Of a DNA stretch of 64,000 bases, positions 1-8,741 are shown in pieces. The notes beneath the pieces are model-generated. The model did not search any database. It saw only the letters and a program-made list of their open reading frames with translations, and was not told where the DNA came from. The stretch spans positions 1 through 64,000 of the forward strand of contig AORU01000012.1 in the NCBI GenBank assembly GCA_000344275.1, in the 5' to 3' direction. Position 1 is the first letter of the stretch. The number at the start of each line of letters is the position of its first letter. Position numbers and translations under genes: made by a program. The stretch comes from Streptococcus oralis subsp. tigurinus AZ_3a (GTDB lineage: Bacteria > Bacillota > Bacilli > Lactobacillales > Streptococcaceae).

Positions 1-21
1 GTGCATTTTTTCTATTTAACG

Positions 22-95
22 CGGGAAGTAGCTCAGCTTGGTAGAGTACTTGGTTTGGGACCAAGGTGTCGCAGGTTCGAATCCTGTCTTCCCGA
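22..95 (+). tRNA. tRNA-Pro (anticodon TGG)
   Basis: A 74-nt cloverleaf can be folded by eye. The 7-bp acceptor stem is CGGGAAG paired with CTTCCCG. The D-arm is GCTCAGCTTGGTAGAGT. The anticodon stem CTTGG/CCAAG closes a 7-nt loop with TGG in the middle, and the T-arm contains GGTTCGAATCC. The discriminator base is A, and CCA is not encoded. It is followed by two terminator hairpins, so it is probably the last gene of a transcript entering from the left edge. Confidence 0.95.
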
Positions 96-106
96 TTGAT
101 TATGGG

Positions 107-128
107 GATACTGAAGGGTATCTTTTTT
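107..128 (+). terminator. Terminator downstream of tRNA-Pro (first of two)
   Basis: The short stem GATAC/GTATC with a six-base loop is followed by six T. It is weak alone, but a second and stronger hairpin follows within 15 nt. Confidence 0.6.
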
Positions 129-137
129 ATATATATT

Positions 138-165
138 AAGAAGATTCTGAGAATCTTCTTTTTTG
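138..165 (+). terminator. Second, strong terminator downstream of tRNA-Pro
   Basis: The 10-bp perfect stem AAGAAGATTC/GAATCTTCTT has a TGA loop and continues into a T-rich run. Together with the preceding hairpin it insulates polC from tRNA transcription. Confidence 0.85.
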
Positions 166-238
166 TTTTTAAGGAATGAATTTAGGAAAACTAGTAGTGC
201 TTAAGAGAATGGTAGTGGCTATATATTTTCTTTAATTA

Positions 239-247
239 TGGTAAAAT
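239..247 (+). promoter_or_regulatory. Extended -10 promoter of polC
   Basis: TGGTAAAAT is an extended -10 element. No convincing -35 is seen 16-18 nt upstream. The predicted start lies near 254, giving a leader of about 20 nt with the Shine-Dalgarno-like GTGAGGAAA before the ATG at 275. Confidence 0.6.
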
Positions 248-274
248 AGTAAGAGAATAATGTGAGGAAATTGA

Positions 275-3200
275 ATGTCAAGTAAGTTTGAAATTTTAAT
301 GAATCAAATAGGAGTCTCTGATCAATTGAGACAGGATCCTGCTCTTGTTAATGCAAGTATTGAGCGTGTTGTGGTTCATAAAATTAGTAAGATTTGGGAA
401 TTTCATTTTGTATTTTCTAATATTTTACCGATTAAAATCTTTTTAGAGTTAAAGAAAGGGCTGAGTGAAGAATTTTCTAAGACAGGGAATAAAGCTGTTT
501 TTGAAATCAAGGTTCTCTCTCAAGAATTTTCAAATGAACTCTTGCAGGCCTACTATAAGGAGGCTTTTTCTGAAGGTCCATGTGCTAGTCAAGGGTTTAA
601 GTCTCTTTATCAGAATTTGCAAGTTCGTGCAGAGGGAAATCAGCTCTTTATTGAAGGTTCAGAGGTGATTGATAAGGAACACTTTAAGAAAAATCATCTT
701 CCTAATTTAACAAAGCAACTTGAAAAGTTTGGTTTTCCAGCTTTTGTCTGCCAAATCGAAAAGAATGATGCTCTTACACAGGAGCAGGAGGAAGCCTTCC
801 ATATGGAGAATGAACAAATCGTTCAGGCTGCTAATGAAGAGGCTTTGCGTGCTACGGAACAACTGGAACAGATGGCTCCTCCTCCAGTAGAAGAGAAACC
901 GGTCTTTGATTTTCAGGCTAAAAAGGCTGCGGCAAAATCAAAATTGGATAAGGCTGAAGTTACCCAGATGATTGATGTGACGACTGAGGAAAATCGTTTG
1001 GTTTTTGAAGGGGTTGTTTTTGATGTGGAGCATAAGGTGACCAGAACTGGTCGCGTTTTGATCAACTTTAAAATGACGGACTACACTTCAAGTTTTTCAA
1101 TGCAAAAATGGGTTAAGAATGAAGAAGAGGCTCAGAAGTTTGACATCATTAAGAAAAATTCCTGGCTTCGTGTTCGTGGAAATGTGGAGATGAATAACTT
1201 CACACGAGATTTGACAATGAACGTGCAGGATGTGCAGGAAGTTGTTCACTATGAGCGGAAGGATTTGATGCCGGAAGGTGAGCGTCGGGTTGAGTTTCAT
1301 GCTCATACTAATATGTCGACCATGGATGCTCTGCCAGAAGTAGAGGAAATCATTGCGACAGCTGTAAAGTGGGGACACAAGGCGGTTGCCATCACGGACC
1401 ATGGGAATGTTCAGTCCTTTCCACATGGCTACAAGGCAGCTAAGAAAGCAGGAATTCAGCTGATCTATGGAATGGAAGCCAATATCGTTGAAGACCGTGT
1501 TCCTATCGTTTACAACGAAGTAGAGATGGACTTGTCAGAAGCGACCTACGTGGTTTTTGACGTGGAAACGACGGGACTTTCAGCTATCTATAATGACTTG
1601 ATTCAAGTTGCGGCTTCTAAGATGTACAAGGGAAATGTTATTGCCGAATTTGATGAATTTATCAATCCTGGATATCCCTTGTCAGCCTTTACTACTGAGT
1701 TGACTGGAATTACAGATGACCATGTCAAAAATGCCAAACCACTAGAACAAGTTTTACAAGAATTCCAAGAATTTTGCAAGGATACAGTCTTAGTCGCCCA
1801 CAATGCTACCTTTGACGTTGGCTTTATGAATGCTAACTATGAGCGTCATGGTCTGCCTAAGATTAGCCAGCCAGTTATTGATACGCTGGAGTTTGCTAGA
1901 AACCTCTATCCTGAGTATAAACGTCATGGTTTGGGACCTTTGACCAAGCGTTTTGGTGTGGCACTGGACCACCACCACATGGCCAACTACGATGCGGAAG
2001 CTACTGGTCGTTTGCTCTTTATCTTTATCAAGGATGTAGCAGAAAAACATGGTGTGACTGATCTGGCTAGACTGAATATTGATTTGATTAGTCCAGACTC
2101 TTATAAAAAAGCTCGGATCAAGCATGCGACCATCTATGTCAAGAATCAAGTAGGTCTAAAAAATATCTTTAAGCTGGTTTCGTTGTCCAATACCAAATAC
2201 TTTGAAGGGGTACCACGGATTCCGAGAACGGTTCTAGATGCTCATCGGGAGGGCTTGATTTTAGGAACAGCTTGCTCTGAAGGTGAAGTTTTTGATGCAG
2301 TCGTTTCCCAAGGTGTGGATGTGGCGGTTGAGGTGGCCAAGTATTATGACTTTATCGAGGTTATGCCACCAGCTATCTATGCTCCCTTGATTGCTAAGGA
2401 GCAGGTCAAGGATATGGAGGAACTCCAGACCATTATCAAGAGTTTGATAGAGGTCGGGGACCGTCTTGGCAAGCCTGTACTGGCTACGGGAAATGTTCAC
2501 TATATCGAACCGGAAGAAGAGATTTACCGTGAAATCATCGTCCGTAGTTTGGGACAGGGGGCTATGATTAACCGAACCATTGGTCACGGCGAACATGCCC
2601 AACCAGCTCCTCTGCCAAAGGCTCATTTTAGAACGACCAATGAAATGTTGGATGAATTTGCTTTCTTGGGAGAAGATTTAGCACGCAAATTAGTCATTGA
2701 AAACACCAATGCCTTGGCAGATATCTTTGAACCTGTTGAAGTCGTTAAGGGTGACTTGTACACGCCTTTCATCGACAAGGCTGAAGAAACAGTTGCTGAG
2801 TTGACCTATAAGAAAGCTTTTGAGATTTATGGAAATCCGCTACCAGATATCGTTGATTTGCGGATTGAAAAAGAATTAACTTCTATTCTGGGTAATGGAT
2901 TTGCCGTGATTTACCTGGCTTCCCAGATGCTGGTGCAACGTTCCAATGAACGGGGCTACTTAGTGGGTTCTCGTGGGTCTGTCGGTTCTAGTTTCGTTGC
3001 GACCATGATTGGGATTACCGAGGTTAATCCTCTCTCTCCTCACTATGTTTGTGGAGAGTGTCAGTATAGCGAGTTTATCACCGATGGTTCTTACGGTTCA
3101 GGTTTTGATATGCCTAATAAGGACTGTCCAAAATGTGGCCACAAACTCAGCAAAAATGGGCAGGATATTCCTTTCGAAACCTTCCTTGGTTTTGACGGTG

Positions 3201-4666
3201 ACAAGGTTCCCGATATTGACTTGAACTTCTCGGGAGAAGACCAGCCTAGCGCCCACTTGGATGTGCGTGATATCTTTGGTGAAGAATATGCCTTCCGTGC
3301 AGGAACGGTTGGTACGGTGGCTGCTAAGACTGCCTATGGATTTGTCAAGGGCTATGAGAGAGATTATGGAAAGTTTTATCGTGATGCAGAGGTGGAACGC
3401 CTCGCCCAAGGTGCTGCTGGTGTCAAGCGCACAACGGGACAACACCCGGGGGGAATCGTTGTTATTCCTAACTACATGGATGTCTACGACTTTACGCCTG
3501 TCCAGTATCCAGCGGATGACGTGACAGCTGAATGGCAGACCACCCACTTTAACTTTCACGATATCGATGAGAACGTCCTCAAACTCGATGTGCTGGGGCA
3601 TGATGATCCGACCATGATTCGGAAATTGCAGGACTTGTCTGGTATTGACCCTAATGAAATTCCCATGGATGATGAAAGCGTTATGGCTCTCTTTTCTGGA
3701 ACGGAAGTTTTAGGGGTGACGCCTGAGCAAATCGGAACGCCGACGGGTATGCTGGGAATTCCAGAGTTTGGAACCAACTTTGTACGTGGAATGGTAGATG
3801 AGACGCATCCGACAACTTTTGCAGAGTTGCTTCAGCTCTCAGGTCTATCCCACGGTACCGATGTGTGGCTGGGGAACGCCCAGGATCTGATCAAGCAAGG
3901 AATTGCGGACCTATCGACTGTTATCGGTTGTCGGGACGATATCATGGTTTATCTCATGCATGCTGGTCTTGAACCTAAGATGGCTTTTACTATCATGGAA
4001 CGGGTACGTAAGGGCATGTGGCTAAAGATTTCCGAAGAGGAGCGAAATGGCTACATCGAGGCTATGAAGGCCAATAAGGTGCCAGAGTGGTATATCGAGT
4101 CTTGTGGGAAAATCAAATATATGTTTCCTAAAGCTCACGCGGCAGCCTACGTTATGATGGCCTTGCGTGTGGCCTACTTCAAGGTTCACCATCCGATTTA
4201 TTACTACTGTGCTTATTTCTCAATCCGTGCCAAGGCTTTTGATATCAAGACCATGGGGGCGGGTTTGGATGCCATCAAGCGCAAGATGCAAGAAATTTCT
4301 GAAAAACGGAAGAACAATGAAGCCTCTAATGTGGAAATTGACCTCTATACAACTCTTGAGATTGTCAATGAAATGTGGGAACGTGGTTTCAAGTTTGGCA
4401 AACTCGATCTCTACCGTAGTCAGGCAACAGAGTTCCTCATCGATGGGGATACCCTCATCCCACCATTTGTAGCAATGGATGGTCTGGGAGAGAACGTTGC
4501 TAAGCAGTTGGTGCGTGCACGTGAAGAGGGTGAGTTCCTCTCTAAGACAGAATTACGCAAACGCGGTGGACTCTCATCGACCTTGGTTGAAAAGATGGAT
4601 GAAATGGGGATTCTTGGCAATATGCCAGAGGATAATCAGTTGAGTTTGTTTGATGATTGGTTTTAA
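275..4666 (+). CDS. polC: DNA polymerase III subunit alpha, Gram-positive PolC type
   Basis: This is the replicative DNA polymerase with built-in 3'-5' proofreading. It has 1463 aa, the usual length for streptococcal PolC. Visible domains in order are an N-terminal region, an OB fold (about 235-330), the first PHP half beginning at the [12 protein letters not shown] motif (about 337-415), a DEDD exonuclease inserted into PHP with DVETTGL at D429/E431 (about 425-590), the second PHP half, a four-cysteine zinc motif (C926, C929, C951, C954), the palm motif [10 protein letters not shown] with catalytic D980/D982, and a C-terminal tail ending in QLSLFDDWF. That tail resembles the QLxLF clamp-binding motif. 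The start has a GAGGAAA ribosome site. It heads a run of same-strand genes to 6339. Confidence 0.98.
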   Translation: MSSKFEILMNQIGVSDQLRQDPALVNASIERVVVHKISKIWEFHFVFSNILPIKIFLELKKGLSEEFSKTGNKAVFEIKVLSQEFSNELLQAYYKEAFSEGPCASQGFKSLYQNLQVRAEGNQLFIEGSEVIDKEHFKKNHLPNLTKQLEKFGFPAFVCQIEKNDALTQEQEEAFHMENEQIVQAANEEALRATEQLEQMAPPPVEEKPVFDFQAKKAAAKSKLDKAEVTQMIDVTTEENRLVFEGVVFDVEHKVTRTGRVLINFKMTDYTSSFSMQKWVKNEEEAQKFDIIKKNSWLRVRGNVEMNNFTRDLTMNVQDVQEVVHYERKDLMPEGERRVEFHAHTNMSTMDALPEVEEIIATAVKWGHKAVAITDHGNVQSFPHGYKAAKKAGIQLIYGMEANIVEDRVPIVYNEVEMDLSEATYVVFDVETTGLSAIYNDLIQVAASKMYKGNVIAEFDEFINPGYPLSAFTTELTGITDDHVKNAKPLEQVLQEFQEFCKDTVLVAHNATFDVGFMNANYERHGLPKISQPVIDTLEFARNLYPEYKRHGLGPLTKRFGVALDHHHMANYDAEATGRLLFIFIKDVAEKHGVTDLARLNIDLISPDSYKKARIKHATIYVKNQVGLKNIFKLVSLSNTKYFEGVPRIPRTVLDAHREGLILGTACSEGEVFDAVVSQGVDVAVEVAKYYDFIEVMPPAIYAPLIAKEQVKDMEELQTIIKSLIEVGDRLGKPVLATGNVHYIEPEEEIYREIIVRSLGQGAMINRTIGHGEHAQPAPLPKAHFRTTNEMLDEFAFLGEDLARKLVIENTNALADIFEPVEVVKGDLYTPFIDKAEETVAELTYKKAFEIYGNPLPDIVDLRIEKELTSILGNGFAVIYLASQMLVQRSNERGYLVGSRGSVGSSFVATMIGITEVNPLSPHYVCGECQYSEFITDGSYGSGFDMPNKDCPKCGHKLSKNGQDIPFETFLGFDGDKVPDIDLNFSGEDQPSAHLDVRDIFGEEYAFRAGTVGTVAAKTAYGFVKGYERDYGKFYRDAEVERLAQGAAGVKRTTGQHPGGIVVIPNYMDVYDFTPVQYPADDVTAEWQTTHFNFHDIDENVLKLDVLGHDDPTMIRKLQDLSGIDPNEIPMDDESVMALFSGTEVLGVTPEQIGTPTGMLGIPEFGTNFVRGMVDETHPTTFAELLQLSGLSHGTDVWLGNAQDLIKQGIADLSTVIGCRDDIMVYLMHAGLEPKMAFTIMERVRKGMWLKISEEERNGYIEAMKANKVPEWYIESCGKIKYMFPKAHAAAYVMMALRVAYFKVHHPIYYYCAYFSIRAKAFDIKTMGAGLDAIKRKMQEISEKRKNNEASNVEIDLYTTLEIVNEMWERGFKFGKLDLYRSQATEFLIDGDTLIPPFVAMDGLGENVAKQLVRAREEGEFLSKTELRKRGGLSSTLVEKMDEMGILGNMPEDNQLSLFDDWF

Positions 4667-4689
4667 GGATTAGAACGGAGAACATCTTT

Positions 4690-4842
4690 ATGAAACTTAA
4701 AATCTTTGCGGAAGATAAACCTGCTGAAAAGATTTTTGACTATCAGCTAGAGCTGGCAGATGAAATAATTATCCTATCGACAGTGCTTCTGTCGGGTGCC
4801 ATTGCTTTAGCAGGATTGTTTTCTGCTTTAAAAGGAAAATAG
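4690..4842 (+). CDS. Small single-pass membrane protein, unknown function
   Basis: This 50-aa protein starts at 4690, where GGAG lies about 9 nt upstream. An in-frame ATG at 4657 overlaps the end of polC and has no ribosome site. Residues 1-25 are charged (MKLKIFAEDKPAEKIFDYQL), followed by a hydrophobic helix (about 26-46, IIILSTVLLSGAIALAGLFSA) and the end LKGK. It sits 23 nt after polC and 15 nt before pepS, so it is probably co-transcribed. I do not recognise the family. The clean start, the spacing and the hydrophobic profile argue that it is real. Confidence 0.65.
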   Translation: MKLKIFAEDKPAEKIFDYQLELADEIIILSTVLLSGAIALAGLFSALKGK

Positions 4843-4857
4843 AAAAGGAAAAACAAA

Positions 4858-6099
4858 ATGGTTTTACCAAATTTTAAAGAAAATCTAGAAAAATATGCGA
4901 AATTGTTGGTTGCGAATGGAATCAACGTGCAACCTGGTCACACCTTGGCTCTCTCTATCGATGTGGAGCAACGTGAATTGGCGCATTTGATCGTTAAAGA
5001 AGCCTATGCCTTGGGTGCACATGAGGTCATCGTTCAGTGGACAGATGATGTCATTAACCGTGAGAAATTCCTCCACGCGCCGATGGAGCGTCTGGATAAT
5101 GTGCCAGAATACAAGATTGCTGAGATGAACTATCTCTTGGAGAACAAGGCTAGCCGTCTTGGGGTTCGTTCTTCTGATCCAGGTGCCTTGAACGGTGTGG
5201 ACGCTGACAAGCTTTCAGCTTCTGCTAAAGCTATGGGACTTGCCATGAAGCCAATGCGTATCGCAACGCAATCCAACAAGGTTAGCTGGACTGTAGCAGC
5301 CGCTGCTGGACTTGAGTGGGCTAAGAAGATCTTTCCAAATACTGCGAGCGATGAAGAAGCAGTCGATCTCCTTTGGGACCAAATCTTCAAAACTTGTCGT
5401 GTCTATGAAGAAGATCCCGTTAAGGCTTGGGAAGAACATGCCGCCATTCTTAAGAGCAAGGCAGATATGCTTAATAAGGAGCAATTTTCAGCCCTTCATT
5501 ATACAGCGCCAGGGACAGATTTGACACTTGGTTTGCCTAAGAACCACGTTTGGGAATCAGCTGGTGCTATCAATGCACAGGGCGAAGAATTCTTGCCAAA
5601 TATGCCAACAGAGGAAGTCTTCACAGCGCCTGATTTTCGTCTCGCAGATGGCTATGTCACTTCTACAAAACCACTTAGCTACAACGGAAATATCATTGAG
5701 GGAATTAAAGTAACCTTCAAGGATGGTCAAATCGTAGATATCACTGCTGAGAAGGGTGATCAGGTCATGAAAGACCTTGTCTTTGAAAATGCGGGTGCGC
5801 GTGCCTTGGGTGAATGTGCCTTGGTACCAGATCCAAGTCCAATTTCACAGTCGGGGATTACCTTCTTTAACACTCTTTTCGATGAAAATGCTTCAAATCA
5901 CTTGGCTATCGGAGCAGCCTATGCGACCAGCGTTGTTGGTGGAGCAGAGATGAGCGAAGAAGAACTTGAAGCTGCAGGACTGAACCGTTCAGATGTTCAC
6001 GTGGACTTTATGATTGGTTCGAATCAAATGGATATAGACGGTATCCGTGAGGATGGAACGCGCGTACCGCTCTTTCGTAATGGAGACTGGGCAAATTAA
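4858..6099 (+). CDS. pepS: Aminopeptidase PepS (peptidase family M29)
   Basis: This is a 413-aa cytoplasmic metallo-aminopeptidase that removes N-terminal residues from peptides. It matches the M29 family (PepS, AmpS, thermophilic aminopeptidase T) in length and in recognisable blocks: the N-terminal YAKLLVANGINVQPG, the central ENAGARALGECALVPD carrying the conserved metal-ligand glutamates, and NHLAIGAAYATSV followed by an HVDFMIGS histidine segment near the C-terminus. An AAAGGAAAAA ribosome site precedes the ATG. It lies within the polC-glsB run and probably helps recycle peptides such as those imported by the Ami system encoded further along. Confidence 0.93.
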   Translation: MVLPNFKENLEKYAKLLVANGINVQPGHTLALSIDVEQRELAHLIVKEAYALGAHEVIVQWTDDVINREKFLHAPMERLDNVPEYKIAEMNYLLENKASRLGVRSSDPGALNGVDADKLSASAKAMGLAMKPMRIATQSNKVSWTVAAAAGLEWAKKIFPNTASDEEAVDLLWDQIFKTCRVYEEDPVKAWEEHAAILKSKADMLNKEQFSALHYTAPGTDLTLGLPKNHVWESAGAINAQGEEFLPNMPTEEVFTAPDFRLADGYVTSTKPLSYNGNIIEGIKVTFKDGQIVDITAEKGDQVMKDLVFENAGARALGECALVPDPSPISQSGITFFNTLFDENASNHLAIGAAYATSVVGGAEMSEEELEAAGLNRSDVHVDFMIGSNQMDIDGIREDGTRVPLFRNGDWAN

Positions 6100-6108
6100 G
6101 GAGAAGCT

Positions 6109-6339
6109 ATGATTGGAAGCATGTTTGTCGGCCTTTTAATCGGACTATTAGCAGGGGCTATCACCAATCGTGGAGAACGTATGGGATGCTTTGGGAAGAT
6201 GTTTCTCGGTTGGATTGGTGCCTTTTTAGGACAATTACTCTTTGGTTCTTGGGGGCCAAGCTTAAACGGTACAGCCATTATTCCAGCGATTCTCGGTGCC
6301 ATGATCGTGTTAGCTATCTTCTGGGAAAGAGGAAGTTAG
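6109..6339 (+). CDS. GlsB/YeaQ/YmgE-family small membrane protein
   Basis: This is a 76-aa protein with three hydrophobic segments and the glycine-rich start MIGSMFVGLLIGLLAGAI, typical of the transglycosylase-associated/GlsB (PF04226) family. Members are linked to the envelope stress response in low-GC Gram-positives, but the molecular role is unknown. A GGAG ribosome site lies 8 nt before the ATG, and the gene begins 9 nt after the pepS stop. A terminator follows, so this is the last gene of the polC run. Confidence 0.85.
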   Translation: MIGSMFVGLLIGLLAGAITNRGERMGCFGKMFLGWIGAFLGQLLFGSWGPSLNGTAIIPAILGAMIVLAIFWERGS

Positions 6340-6360
6340 CTTTCCGACTCTGAAAAGGAA

Positions 6361-6392
6361 AGGAGGTTGGCTATTGAGCCAGCCTCCTTTTG
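6361..6392 (+). terminator. Intrinsic terminator of the polC-pepS-glsB run
   Basis: The 12-bp stem AGGAGGTTGGCT/AGCCAGCCTCCT (one G-U pair) has an ATTG loop and ends in TTTT. It finishes only a few bases before the -10 box of the next gene. Confidence 0.9.
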
Positions 6393-6396
6393 AGTA

Positions 6397-6405
6397 TGAT
6401 ATAAT
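6397..6405 (+). promoter_or_regulatory. Extended -10 promoter directly abutting the pseudouridine synthase start
   Basis: TGATATAAT is a perfect extended -10. The box ends at 6405 and the start codon is at 6412, so the expected transcription start falls on or next to the A of the ATG. No ribosome site can fit, so the mRNA is predicted to be leaderless. Confidence 0.8.
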
Positions 6406-6411
6406 AGTTCT

Positions 6412-7134
6412 ATGAGATTAGATAAATTTTTAGTTGCCTGCGCTGTAGGGAGTCGAACCGAGGTCAAAAACTTGCTTAAAGCTGGGCGCGTGACGGTAAA
6501 TGGTAAAAAAGAAAAATCAGCTAAACTGCAAATTAATGAAGAAGGAGACGAGATTTGCTTTGATGGTCAAGTGCTGGAGTATGAGGAGTTTGTCTATTAT
6601 ATGATGAACAAGCCCCAAGGAGTTATTTCAGCGACCGAGGATCCCAAGCATAGAACGGTTCTAGACTTGTTGGATGATGTGGCTCGAAGCAAGGAAGTTT
6701 TCCCAGTAGGGCGCTTGGATATCGATACGCATGGTCTCCTACTTTTGACCAATGACGGCAAACTAGCTCATGCTCTTCTTTCACCAAAACGTCATGTGGA
6801 TAAGACCTATCTGGCGCAAGTCAAGGGAGTTATGACCCAAGAAGATGTGGAGACCTTTGCCAAGGGCATCCCGCTCAAGGACTTTACCTGCCAGCCAGCT
6901 AAGCTGGAGATTGTGTCGGTAAATCCAGTAAAGAATCAAAGTCTGGTTCGCGTGACCATTGCTGAAGGGAAGTTCCATCAGGTCAAGCGTATGGTATCCT
7001 ACTGTGGCAAGGAAGTGGTGGACCTACAACGTTTGACTATGGGAACGTTAGCCTTGGATGAGAACTTAGAACAAGGAGAATGGCGTCGCTTGACCAGGGA
7101 GGAGTTAGAGAATCTCCTTGCTAGTATTGCTTAG
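6412..7134 (+). CDS. RsuA/RluB-family rRNA pseudouridine synthase
   Basis: This is a 240-aa enzyme that isomerises a uridine in rRNA, by homology 16S U516 or a 23S site. The N-terminal S4 RNA-binding domain (MRLDKFLVACAVGSR...LLKAGRVTVNG, about 1-60) is followed by the synthase domain, with the catalytic-aspartate motif GRLDIDTHGLLLLTNDG around residue 105 and the later EGKFHQVKRM motif. The start is fixed because the S4 domain begins at residue 1 and the promoter sits 6 nt upstream. It is therefore probably translated from a leaderless message. It is monocistronic between two terminators. Confidence 0.92.
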   Translation: MRLDKFLVACAVGSRTEVKNLLKAGRVTVNGKKEKSAKLQINEEGDEICFDGQVLEYEEFVYYMMNKPQGVISATEDPKHRTVLDLLDDVARSKEVFPVGRLDIDTHGLLLLTNDGKLAHALLSPKRHVDKTYLAQVKGVMTQEDVETFAKGIPLKDFTCQPAKLEIVSVNPVKNQSLVRVTIAEGKFHQVKRMVSYCGKEVVDLQRLTMGTLALDENLEQGEWRRLTREELENLLASIA

Positions 7135-7149
7135 TTTGGATTATGTTAG

Positions 7150-7179
7150 AAAAGGTGAGGAGAATGTCCTTACCTTTTT
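7150..7179 (+). terminator. Intrinsic terminator of the pseudouridine synthase gene
   Basis: The 12-bp stem AAAAGGTGAGGA/TCCTTACCTTTT (one G-U) has a 5-nt loop and a short T tail. Confidence 0.85.
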
Positions 7180-7189
7180 ATGTTTTCAG

Positions 7190-7217
7190 TTGCTTCCTTT
7201 GTGAAAAGAGTTATAAT
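7190..7217 (+). promoter_or_regulatory. Promoter of pepC
   Basis: The -35 TTGCTT (7190-7195), a 16-nt spacer and the -10 TATAAT (7212-7217) are visible. A strong AGGAGG ribosome site precedes the ATG at 7244. Confidence 0.8.
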
Positions 7218-7243
7218 AGACTGTAGAATAAAAGGAGGAATCT

Positions 7244-8578
7244 ATGAACGCGATTCAAGAATCATTTACAGATAAATTATTTGCTAACTATGAAGCAAAT
7301 GTCAAATACCAAGCGATTGAAAATGCTGCCAGCCATAACGGAATTTTTGCAGCCCTAGAACGTCGCCAAAGCCATGTAGACAATACACCTGTTTTCTCAT
7401 TGGATTTGACCAAGGACAAGGTTACTAACCAGAAAGCGTCTGGTCGTTGCTGGATGTTTGCAGCTCTCAACACCTTCCGCCACAAACTCATCTTTCAATA
7501 CAAACTGGAAAACTTTGAGTTGTCACAAGCCCACACATTCTTCTGGGACAAGTACGAGAAATCCAACTGGTTCTTGGAGCAAGTGATTGCGACTGCAGAC
7601 CAAGAATTGACTAGCCGCAAGGTTAGCTTTCTACTCCAAACACCTCAACAAGACGGTGGTCAGTGGGATATGGTAGTGTCCCTCTTTGAGAAATACGGTG
7701 TCGTGCCCAAGTCTGTTTACCCTGAGTCTATCTCATCTAGCAACAGCCGTGAGCTAAATGCTATTCTCAACAAATTGCTTCGCCAAGATGCTCAAATCTT
7801 GCGTGACTTGCTCGCTTCTGGTGCAGACCAAGCGACTGTTCAAGCTAAGAAAGAAGACCTTTTGCAAGAAATCTTTAACTTCCTTGCTATGTCACTAGGA
7901 CTTCCGCCACGTAAATTTGACTTTGCTTATCGCGATAAGGATGATAACTACCAAAGCGAAAAGGGTATCACGCCACAAGAGTTTTACAAGAAATATGTCA
8001 ATCTTCCTCTAGAAGACTACGTTTCTGTTATCAATGCTCCAACTGCTGACAAACCTTACGGCAAATCTTACACAGTTGAGATGTTGGGGAATGTGGTTGG
8101 TAGCCGTGCAGTTCGCTACATCAACGTACCGATGGAGCGCTTGAAAGAATTGGCGATTGCCCAAATGCAAACAGGTGAAACTGTTTGGTTTGGTTCAGAT
8201 GTCGGCCAGCTCAGCAACCGCAAAGCTGGAATCCTTGCGACAGATGTTTATGACTTTGAATCAAGTATGGATATTCAACTCACTCAAGACAAGGCTGGAC
8301 GTTTGGACTACAGCGAAAGCTTGATGACCCACGCTATGGTTTTGACAGGTGTTGATTTGGATGAAAATGGCAAATCAACCAAGTGGAAGGTTGAAAACTC
8401 ATGGGGAGACAAGGTCGGTACAGATGGTTACTTCGTTGCCTCAGATGCTTGGATGGATGAATACACTTACCAAATCGTTGTCCGTAAGGAATTGCTGACA
8501 GCAGAAGAACAAGCCGCATATGAAGCAGAACCAATCGTGTTAGCACCATGGGATCCAATGGGGGCCTTGGCAGAATAA
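7244..8578 (+). CDS. pepC: Aminopeptidase C (bleomycin-hydrolase family, C1B)
   Basis: This is a 444-aa cytoplasmic cysteine aminopeptidase of the papain fold, normally a homohexamer. The catalytic Cys is C69 in KASGRCWMFAALN, the His is near residue 363 in LMTHAMVLTGV, and the Asn is near 385 in VENSWGDKVG. The length matches lactic-acid-bacterial PepC. The protein ends DPMGALAE; the C-terminus of this family reaches into the active site and limits activity to aminopeptidase action. It is a single-gene unit with its own promoter and terminator. Confidence 0.97.
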   Translation: MNAIQESFTDKLFANYEANVKYQAIENAASHNGIFAALERRQSHVDNTPVFSLDLTKDKVTNQKASGRCWMFAALNTFRHKLIFQYKLENFELSQAHTFFWDKYEKSNWFLEQVIATADQELTSRKVSFLLQTPQQDGGQWDMVVSLFEKYGVVPKSVYPESISSSNSRELNAILNKLLRQDAQILRDLLASGADQATVQAKKEDLLQEIFNFLAMSLGLPPRKFDFAYRDKDDNYQSEKGITPQEFYKKYVNLPLEDYVSVINAPTADKPYGKSYTVEMLGNVVGSRAVRYINVPMERLKELAIAQMQTGETVWFGSDVGQLSNRKAGILATDVYDFESSMDIQLTQDKAGRLDYSESLMTHAMVLTGVDLDENGKSTKWKVENSWGDKVGTDGYFVASDAWMDEYTYQIVVRKELLTAEEQAAYEAEPIVLAPWDPMGALAE

Positions 8579-8588
8579 AGTATAAAGA

Positions 8589-8619
8589 AAAGAGGTTAGG
8601 GGAATCCTAGCCTCTTTTT
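8589..8619 (+). terminator. Intrinsic terminator of pepC
   Basis: The 12-bp stem AAAGAGGTTAGG/CCTAGCCTCTTT has a 5-nt loop and a T run. Confidence 0.9.
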
Positions 8620-8685
8620 AAGTTCTTCTTAAAGTGGCGATAGATGATGCTTGCCAAGGAAGTTCTTCTTATTTTGAGTCTTTAA

Positions 8686-8714
8686 GTGACAGAGAAAAGG
8701 ATATGTGTTACTAT
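8686..8714 (+). promoter_or_regulatory. Promoter of the P-type ATPase gene
   Basis: A -35 GTGACA, a 17-nt spacer and the extended -10 TGTTACTAT place the start near 8721. The ATG at 8742 with GGAG upstream is therefore the likely start. Confidence 0.6.
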
Positions 8715-8741
8715 AGTAGTACAAAGGATATCGGAGTAGAA

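Noticed and set aside
3098..3601. Long open frame antisense to polC (167 codons), plus similar ones opposite murA (219 codons), amiE (191) and rmuC (155)
   Set aside because: Each lies wholly opposite a well-conserved gene, has no ribosome site or promoter, and encodes composition typical of antisense reading of a codon-biased gene.
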